This document shows positions 56,910 to 64,000 of a stretch of DNA of 64,000 bases, piece by piece. This stretch comes from Paramicrosporidium saccamoebae (taxonomy: Eukaryota > Rozellomycota), in NCBI GenBank assembly GCA_002794465.1, contig MTSL01000107.1, positions 1 to 64,000 on the forward strand. The letters run 5' to 3'. Every line of letters begins with the position of its first letter. Within the stretch, counting starts at the first letter, position 1. Below the pieces are notes generated by a model. The model saw only the letters and a program-made list of their open reading frames with translations. It was not told the origin of the DNA and ran no database searches. The position numbers and the translations under genes were made by a program.

Positions 56910-57041
56910 CTCCGGACCAAGGTTGAGATATTAAACTAATAATATATTTATGTTAATCTTTGACACCATGGGCTAAAATTAACCAAAGCGTTGACCGTTT
57001 GATCTATAGATATGCGAAATGCATTTAGAAGCTGTGGATGG

Positions 57042-57150
57042 GTGAGCTTCCTTTTTATTAAAGTATATGGCTTTTTTATAGGTAGCCATTCTTAATATAA
57101 CCAAGCTGGGCCGGACTCGTCAATAATAAGTGGACGCTGTTTAACGGAAA
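57042..57150 (+). repeat. Dispersed repeat family B, diverged copy
   Basis: CTTTTTATTAAAGTATATGG at the left and GTGGACGCTGTTTAACG at the right correspond to the ends of the copies at 51286 and 30808. The middle has diverged. It fills part of the 325-bp gap between the UPS/PRELI and PGAP3 genes; the rest shows nothing. Confidence 0.5.
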
Positions 57151-57234
57151 TCACCCACCTACTTGGCCCACAGACACACATATTCTATAGTTTGTTTGAT
57201 ACATCTAGTATGCATGGAGGGCAAACAAGCTGGC

Positions 57235-58212
57235 CTACTTTATAAAACTAGAAGGCTTTCTAGGGATGCCAAGATCATAATGTGCATCTTCGCAATAGAA
57301 TTGATACCAGAGCGTAATGATCGGGATGGTAGCAGCATGCCACATTGCATGTGCATCGAAAAAGTACACCTTTGGGGGAAGGTCAAAGACTTCAAAAATA
57401 CCGGCCGCCATCCCGAGCAAGCATGCCATTAATGAATAGATGGCATGAGGCCTTTTCCGTGCTGACAATAGGTGCTTCGCTGACCAAACCAAAAAGGACA
57501 TGGAGAATGTCAGTCCCGCTGTCAGAGCCACCTTCATGTTCCACGAAAAATCAAAATCAATTGCAATCATGTAGTGCACGTGCCATACATAAAACAGAAA
57601 GACCGGCACGGCAAGGTACAGCTGTCTCCGCGTAGAGTACAGATTCAAGGATCGTGTCAGTGCAAGTAGCATAGCGCAAAAGACAATAGCTATAGCGGAG
57701 AAATAATCCAAGCATTGCGTTATCCACGTATCACGGGTGTGAAAGATGGAGGACCAAAACCACCCGTTCAGGGAGATTACATAGTTCAAATAGACGAGAT
57801 GATGGAGAAACCAATTTGGAGCATTACTGCGCAGCGAAGCCATGTATATTTTGTTATAGCCGTACCAATGAGCCAATAGATTGCCAACCGACAGAAGCAC
57901 ACTGCCAAACTCCTGGATACCCCACACCCTCCGGAAGGGCCATTTCCCATAGTATTGATATACGGGCTGCTCTAGCTCCCGGTTAGCTGCCTCGGTAATC
58001 CACATGCATCGGTACCGACATTCTGACGTGCAGTCCCAGCCGAGTAGTCGAAGATGTAGCGGCTGGTCGCTCGTGAATAGCTGATTGTCGCAGTCCTCTG
58101 ACTGGAGGCATAGCTGGAGGCAGGACTGGAAGGCTTGTTGGTGATGGCCACGGAGAAGAGCTAAACAGGCTGGAAGCAATAAACTTGACACTAACAAGTA
58201 AAGAAATCTCAT
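57235..58212 (-). CDS. PER1: PGAP3/PER1 GPI-anchor lipid remodelling protein
   Basis: 325 residues: a signal peptide, a Cys-rich luminal region (CLQLCLQSEDCDNQLF, DCTSECRYRCMW), then seven membrane helices. YYGKWPFRRVWGIQEFGSV, NGWFWSSIFHTRDTW (with the conserved H-x-x-D), DYFSA and DAHAMWHAATIP are Per1 signatures and belong to the CREST hydrolase superfamily, with its conserved Ser/Asp/His residues. It removes the sn-2 acyl chain of GPI anchors in ER/Golgi. The gene is intronless and full length. Confidence 0.94.
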   Translation of the reverse strand: MRFLYLLVSSLLLPACLALLRGHHQQAFQSCLQLCLQSEDCDNQLFTSDQPLHLRLLGWDCTSECRYRCMWITEAANRELEQPVYQYYGKWPFRRVWGIQEFGSVLLSVGNLLAHWYGYNKIYMASLRSNAPNWFLHHLVYLNYVISLNGWFWSSIFHTRDTWITQCLDYFSAIAIVFCAMLLALTRSLNLYSTRRQLYLAVPVFLFYVWHVHYMIAIDFDFSWNMKVALTAGLTFSMSFLVWSAKHLLSARKRPHAIYSLMACLLGMAAGIFEVFDLPPKVYFFDAHAMWHAATIPIITLWYQFYCEDAHYDLGIPRKPSSFIK

Positions 58213-58288
58213 TGGTCGATGGTCAAATAATGCTTATTATAAAACAGCCGCTCCCATGGTAATTCAAGGCCACAGAGCAGATGAGAGT

Positions 58289-58662
58289 TCATTGATGCAA
58301 CATTCGGATATCAGTTTTAGATGGTTTAGATCTGATAGTTAAAATCACAGTTCCCACCTCAGTGTATAGCGGTTCACTGTATTTAAAGTTCACATGCCCG
58401 CGCCGGCTCGCTTTTATTTCCATAGAATCGTCATACCATGCCCCGCCCGCGGTAAAATCACACCATTCGATAACCATAAGGAGCTGCCCCTTTTCCACCT
58501 ATAATTACTTGCTGATGTCAGAGTTACAAAACTATTGTGTCGGACTTCTAGGTTCATGATGCCCGCGTTTGTGGCCCTGAGGACTTTTCCCTCCCACACG
58601 GCTCCATTGGAGATGCTCAGAAAGACTGCCAGAAGAAAGATTGCATAGGAATGCCGCAACAT
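58289..58662 (-). CDS. Small secreted or luminal protein, hypothetical
   Basis: Exons 58662-58528 and 58498-58289 (29-nt intron) give 114 residues. The first ~20 residues (MLRHSYAIFLLAVFLSISNG) are a signal peptide. The rest alternates short beta-like stretches (GKVLRATNAGIMNLEV, GQLLMVIEWCDFTAGGAWY), suggesting a single beta-sandwich domain. Splicing is supported because the unspliced frame drifts into a basic, stop-terminated tail. No family is recognised. The last exon could end earlier through a further small intron (GTGGGAACTG donor), which I cannot decide. Confidence 0.5.
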
Positions 58663-59005
58663 GGTCAGATTCATTAAAGACGTAATTCCCCAGACTCGTG
58701 CCGAATATTTATTTAAAAATGGGTTATTTGCAATTTTGCTAGACTTAAAACTGGTAGAATAACAGTCTTGTTCATCATGTGCAATGCTGCTCAATGTCCC
58801 GTATTGTCATAGCAACCTCCGCACAGAAGTCCTCTATTACACCCATTAAACGAGAGCTGTTTCCACTACGTGGTGGGTTCTTATGTTGTGTAGGAGCAAC
58901 CAATGCACCGTACAGCACTTCTTCTTTAAACAAGAGTTGTCCCCCTTCACATATCACTCTGCAAGTTTACTTATGAGAGACGACCAGGGGTGAAAGAGTC
59001 CCGAC
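58663..59005. other. Divergent intergenic region upstream of UTP20
   Basis: 343 bp between two divergent starts. There are overlapping short open frames but none looks like protein. An inverted CCAAT-like element (CCAATG, 58900) is present. Nothing else is recognised. Confidence 0.4.
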
Positions 59006-62000
59006 ATGGCCTTTCGGAAGAAACCTCGGCCAACAAGTGTGCGGGGCAAGTGCCACCAACCAAAGGGCCGCCAAACGGTCACAAAGAACCGCTTCAGAGT
59101 ATGTTAAATCTTCAGATGCATCTAACTGCTGTAGTTTCGTAACTTTGGAGCCCAGATCGATGCCATCTCATTTGATACAGTACAGAGATATGGCACAGCC
59201 AGAGGAACCACACCCGGTTCGCGACTAGCCACACCCTCGGATGGAGAATCATGGTTTGCACAGTGTCTAGCAGAATGGCGGGAGCTAAACTGCACCTCGA
59301 CGTTTGCAAAATTTGTCTCAGAGGTCTGGAGTTTGTGCGGTTCGTTACCCCAACTGCTTTTTCATCGTGATGAGGTGGTAAGACTGCTGGTTGAATATAT
59401 GGCGGTCAGTGACGATGCAGCTGCTCCCTTGTCTGCACTCACTGCGTCTCTCGTCAGAGACCTTGGTGAAGAGGCTAGTCCCTTCTTTGGCAGTCTTTTT
59501 TCGGGTTTTGTAACAATGCTGGGAAGTGCTAAGAATGCCGAGTCTATCGAGGTTGTCCTGGGATCGTTATTTTATTTTGTCAAAACTCTGTCGCCAGAGG
59601 TTGATCCCGTCATAATCCTACAGCATTTGATGGATTCGATGCTGCTAAAGCTGAGGCCGCAAGTACAAGACTTTTTGGCTGAATTTGCTATTTACGTCTT
59701 GAACAAGTCGTACGACAGGGAGCTTATTTGTCTGCTTCTTGAAAGGCTCACGTCACGGGGGGACCTCTGTGCCTGCATACTTGCAGGAGTTGCGCTAAAA
59801 AGTGACGCTCGATTTGCAGAAATTATTGAGCTGGTCCAGGACAAGGATCTGCTGAGGCTCTGTATGGAAAGCATGGTTGTCCGTTCTGATGCCACAACTG
59901 CCTGTGGGAAGATTGCAAAATGTCTCAAAACTATGGGCACAAGCGTTCCCTTTATTGAAGCATTCGCTCTGATGGCTGCAAATGGACGACTTGTTTCCGA
60001 CCATGCCGCTCTGCTCGACGCTTTTGAAACATTACCACCGTCAGAAAGAGTCCAGGATGCCGTAGTTGCCACTGTCAAATTATGTAATCTCCAAGTTGTA
60101 CTTTGCCACCGCGCCTTTTTACAACGTCTGCTTTGTAACCCGCGAGGAGTTTGTCAGACCTGCCTTCATTGTCCCCACTATGTCGAGCTCATTATGGGAG
60201 TCACTGCGGCAATGGATCTTGTTGTTCAGCAAATCTTTCCAGCTGACGCCGAGCTTGGGCTATCTCTGATGAAGAAATTACTGGAACTGAACGCATCGGC
60301 AGTTTCAAAAGTGCCAGTCGATAGTCTCGAAACGCTACTCGGCCACCAGAGCCCCGAACTGACCATTGCAGTCCTGAAACTTTTAAGCAACATTCCGAGC
60401 GTGACGAAACTTGATTGGATAAATGAACAAGTTAGTCGACAGAAATCCTACTCAAACACGTCACAGTGGATAACTGTTTTGTATGAAGGACGGCGATTCA
60501 TCACTTGCGACCTCAGTGTCCTTGTTTCTAGTCTGGAAAATGTTCATGTCTTGGATATTCTGAAAGCGTCAAGTCAACTCTTTGATGAGCAGAGCCTTGT
60601 AAAGCTATTAGTGTCATCGGATGCACGACGCCGCCTTTCAGTGCTTCAGCTGCTGTCGAGGACCGCTCTAAACGAATCGGCACTATTTAGAGCCTGTCTA
60701 GCTTTGGAGAACATCCCCTGGACCTTTAACTGCGATCGTGAAAAGGGTCTACAGTTGCAAGTCATTGGTAATTTGATCAAAAAGATTCCAGCTACGACTA
60801 GTTTGGAGGTGGAAATAGTGGTGCGGTATCTATTGGGTGTTTTGCTTGCAGGCTTCCAACCACTCAAGAAGGAGCTGTATGCCACCCTGTCAATTGTCGT
60901 GGAGCAACAAGTCAAAGTTTCACATAAAGTCTGTAGCGATTTGATTCAGACGTTGCAGATTTATCAACCCACCGAAGCGCCGTCTTTGGAGCATGAGCTT
61001 GCTGACACCCCCATGTTTAGTGTTAATAGTTTTACCCCGCTGCTTGGTTTCTTTGCTCACAAACCTGCCTCTTGCGAGTTGATCGGGAAAGAAATTATTC
61101 CCTTGATTCATTACATCTTTTGTCACGGACCAGCTGTAAAAGAAACTTCAGCCTGGTTTCGGACACAGCTTCAAGGTGGACTTGCTGATCTCATAACTGC
61201 CACCAGCGGTCTGCGCTCTGTAAAATGCGATGCAGCAACACCGCTTGAAGAATTCCTGTTCCAATTCTTGGCGTTTGGTGATTCGACGATCCAGCGACGC
61301 GCCCTTGACAGTATCCTCGCTCTTGGTTTTGCTCAGGTTGGATTATATGGGGACCGTTTGAGGAGGCTCCTCGATGACGTTGAGATGCGCGACGAACTAG
61401 TTCTGTTGGCCACTGAAAAACCCGACGACCATGTTTGGAATAGTCTTGCGGGCCTGCTGAACCGAATTTTGTATGGGAGGATTATCTCCAAGAAAGGCAC
61501 TGCGGCTGGACGGAATTCCATGAGCAGTCGAAGGAAGCTGATTCTTAATTACATTGCATGCTGGGATGTCGTCTCGCTGGACAAGTTTGTACTATTCATT
61601 GGGGAGCAATCTGAGCTAAACTTGTTGAACTCGCAAACCCCATCCGAGGTTCAACTGGACAAATGGATTGGTTTCCTAAATCTCTTACAGACGATACTAT
61701 TAAAGGTTGGCAAAAAAGTTAGCCAGTCCACAGTGGATACTATTATGAGTTGGTTCCAGGCCCTGCATGCTGTTGCTGAAGAGGTAGAGGAGAAACATCA
61801 GGAAATGGAAAAGCACCCAGAGACAGAGAGACACCGAAAGATGGAAAAGTTTAAGAAAATTCATCGTCTCACGTTGAAGCGACTGAGAGACGTGTTCATG
61901 ATCGCTTCTGTCGGAATAGACTTGGAAAAATGGTTTGCCACCTCTTGGCAAATGGTTGCCACTCGAGTCTCCAACTTGGAACGCGAGTTTGTCCAAGAAT

Positions 62001-64000
62001 CGTCTGCATTGTTGGATCTCCTACATTGGTGGGTGAGTGAACAAAGATTCAGATGCATCGCCCTGGACTTGGGCCGTGAAATGTGGCCACGATTGGTAGC
62101 AGCGTTGGGAGGAAAGGCACGTGAATCTGTGCTTGGACGCATTATCGACATTTGGATGTTGCTTCTCAAAATGGTTGCCGAGAAGGATCAGGAAGCCCGA
62201 AACATTCTGATGCCTTTGGTTGGTGGTCTATGTGAGGCCCTAGACAAGAGGGTCGCCACCAGCGGTGCCCTAACTGATCGAGTGATTGTTTTGCTCCTCG
62301 AACTGTCTCAATACATTGAGCAAGAGGAACACAAACGCCCCATCATCTCTTCAATGGTCACTCTATTGTCTGCAAAGTCGAGAAATGAACAGGGAAAGAT
62401 TAAAATGCTACAATTGGCAGCAAAACTCCATGTTCCCGATCTGCAACAACAAGTTTACCGGGTCGCCTGCGAACAACTTGGACAGCTGCGTGAACGTGAG
62501 TCGCGTGCTGCTCTGGCTACCCTTTTCCAACGACTCGCTCAGGATGATGCGCAACTCGTGCTGTTTGCCCACGTGTTGGCAGATTTGCATGCGCCATCCA
62601 AGGAACGACTTGGTGAGTACGACTATGAGCGGCAGACAAACGGTTTTAGTCGACTTCGAGAGGCAGCTTCTAGTCAAAATCAGTTCCAATGGATCCCCGT
62701 TTTGAATGCCATGATCTATTTCTGCACTGACGATGAAGACACTGCTGCTCGTACTCTTGCCTTCACTGTAATCACTTTGTTTGTTCAACGTGTGAGCAAT
62801 GAAGGTGGTGATTGGATAGAGTTGCTGATGACGCAGCTTTATCCCGCATTGCGACGAGGCTTGGCCCACAAATCCGAATCGGTTCGAGTGGATTTTGTCA
62901 ATTTGTTGAATACGCTGGTGGAAAAGTTCCGCATAGTCGAGCCCTTTAGCGAGCTTACGTCACTATTGGCTGATGGCAATGAAGACGCAAATGTACTGCA
63001 CAATTTGCTGCATCTTCAACAACATCGTCGGGCCCGTGCTCTCAAGAGGCTGACAGAGTTTGCAAACAATTCTTCCACTCTTGGAAGGAGAGTGATAGAC
63101 GATCTTTTGGTTCCCATCCTCCGTCATTTTGTAATGAGTGATCCTACCAGTCGCGATCCAGTGCCGCCACTGATTGTCCACGATGCCACTTTGGCCATGG
63201 CAGCCTTATATGCCCATCTGCCTGTCAAGATTGCCATCACAAGAGTTGATCGACTTGCTGCCCTAATTGCCAAGGGAACACCTTGCGAAAAGGCGCTCCT
63301 GCGACTAATCCCTGCCACTTGTGCATATCTGAAGGATGTGGACGCGGATCAAGGAACACGACTAATCAGCACTCTGTTCAATCTTTTGATGAACCAAAAG
63401 TCCGAAGTGGTGCGGGCTCCAATCGCCATTTCAATGGCCGAGTTATTTAATCGCGTTCCCTCCCAGCTTCCCGTCTATCTGCCAAAGATTGTCATGTCGC
63501 TAGGAGTGATGCTTGGCCACAAGCACTCTGAAAAGCGGGAGGAGGCTCGCGAAACTCTCAAGAATGTGGCTGAAAGGCTCGGCCCAGACCATTTACCTTT
63601 TATTGTAAAGGAGCTCAAGAGTTGTCTTTCGTCCGGCTATCTGCCACACTTGCTTGCATACACTATCAATTGTCTCCTGGTGAAGATGAGTTGCAATCTG
63701 GACAATATTTGCACCGACGTCACTTCCATAATTGTGAGGGACATTTTTGGAGAACGCGCAAAGGAAAAGACTATGACAGAGTGGACGGGAAAGATGGTAG
63801 AAGTCAAGGCCCAGAAGAGCTACGAAACGCTCTCTATTCTGATGGCAGGAATCTCCACTGGACGGATTCTGTCAGTATTAGAGGCACTTCGAGATGCAGC
63901 TGGAAAGACGGAAAGTGCCGATTGGGTGGAAAAGGCTTGCAAGGCCATGGAAGATGGACTAATGAAGAGAGATGATACCACAACCGAATATTATGCAGTA
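59006..64000 (+). CDS. UTP20: UTP20/DRIM, small-subunit processome scaffold (5' part)
   Basis: Exon 1 (59006-59098) and exon 2 (59135 to the window end), with a 36-nt intron, give about 1,653 codons, open at the right edge. The N-terminus after splicing reads KNRFRFRNFGAQIDAISFDT, the UTP20 start. SWFAQCLAEWRELNC and FAKFVSEVW follow, then helical HEAT-like repeats. RLGPDHLPFIVKELKS near 63590 is a strong family signature. Human (2,785) and yeast (2,493) proteins are longer, so roughly one third is missing here only because of the window edge. UTP20 is needed for 18S pre-rRNA cleavage. Confidence 0.92.

Overview
This window is a 64 kb piece of a small, gene-dense eukaryotic nuclear genome using the standard code. 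About 45 protein genes are packed on both strands, often 20-200 bp apart, and many carry one or more very short GT-AG introns. I infer 21 coding introns of 29-42 nt from protein continuity, reading frame and splice signals. The core genes (PAF1, CDC5, NOP14, UTP20, GET3, RFT1, PGAP3, tafazzin, a two-BIR survivin-type protein, COX5A) are general opisthokont or fungal genes. Polyubiquitin carries Ser19 and Asp24, as in yeast. The tiny introns, a short Ser/Thr-rich GPI-type surface protein and expanded families of secreted proteins and glycosyltransferases together suggest an early-diverging, probably endoparasitic fungus of the Rozellomycota/Paramicrosporidium type that still has a respiring mitochondrion. 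The taxon is an inference, not a reading.

Layout. 1-4,260: a partial membrane protein, an ankyrin-like secreted protein, a mitochondrial glutamate-type carrier and a MITE-like repeat. 4,288-13,070: GPN3, NSUN5, an RPN7-like proteasome subunit whose N-terminus is a ubiquitin-like domain, triple polyubiquitin, RAD23, NOP14, ribosomal protein eL33 and a small hypothetical protein. 13,416-18,622: two large divergent paralogous type II membrane glycosyltransferases. 18,723-27,189: PAF1, two tandem H15-like winged-helix/coiled-coil proteins, a two-BIR survivin-like protein, a mucin-like Gln-rich secreted protein, a KEN-box protein and a short CDC5. 27,190-33,671: repeats, COX5A, a third glycosyltransferase, two Maf-type NTP pyrophosphatases, a VMA12-like protein and a bZIP factor with two overlapping open C-terminal frames. 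34,061-43,413: two HSP20 genes, GET3, a mitochondrial RsfS-like protein paired with tafazzin, RFT1, and a TARBP1/Trm3-like protein lacking its methyltransferase domain. 43,715-51,200: four tandem paralogues of an unknown secreted family. 51,954-54,643: an active-looking DNase I-like secreted enzyme, its catalytically dead membrane-anchored paralogue, and a GPI-type surface protein. 55,057-64,000: uL10, a UPS/PRELI lipid-transfer protein, PGAP3, a small secreted protein and the first ~1,650 codons of UTP20.

How the genes relate. Ubiquitin, RAD23 and the UBL-bearing RPN7 sit side by side and all act in proteasomal turnover. NOP14, UTP20, NSUN5, eL33 and uL10 serve ribosome production. Tafazzin, UPS/PRELI, RsfS, COX5A and the carrier are mitochondrial. 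RFT1 and PGAP3 act in ER glycan and GPI-anchor assembly, which would supply the secreted and surface families encoded nearby. Intergenic DNA holds minisatellites and two short dispersed repeat families. One has terminal inverted repeats and, in one copy, a target duplication shown against a neighbouring uninterrupted repeat unit.
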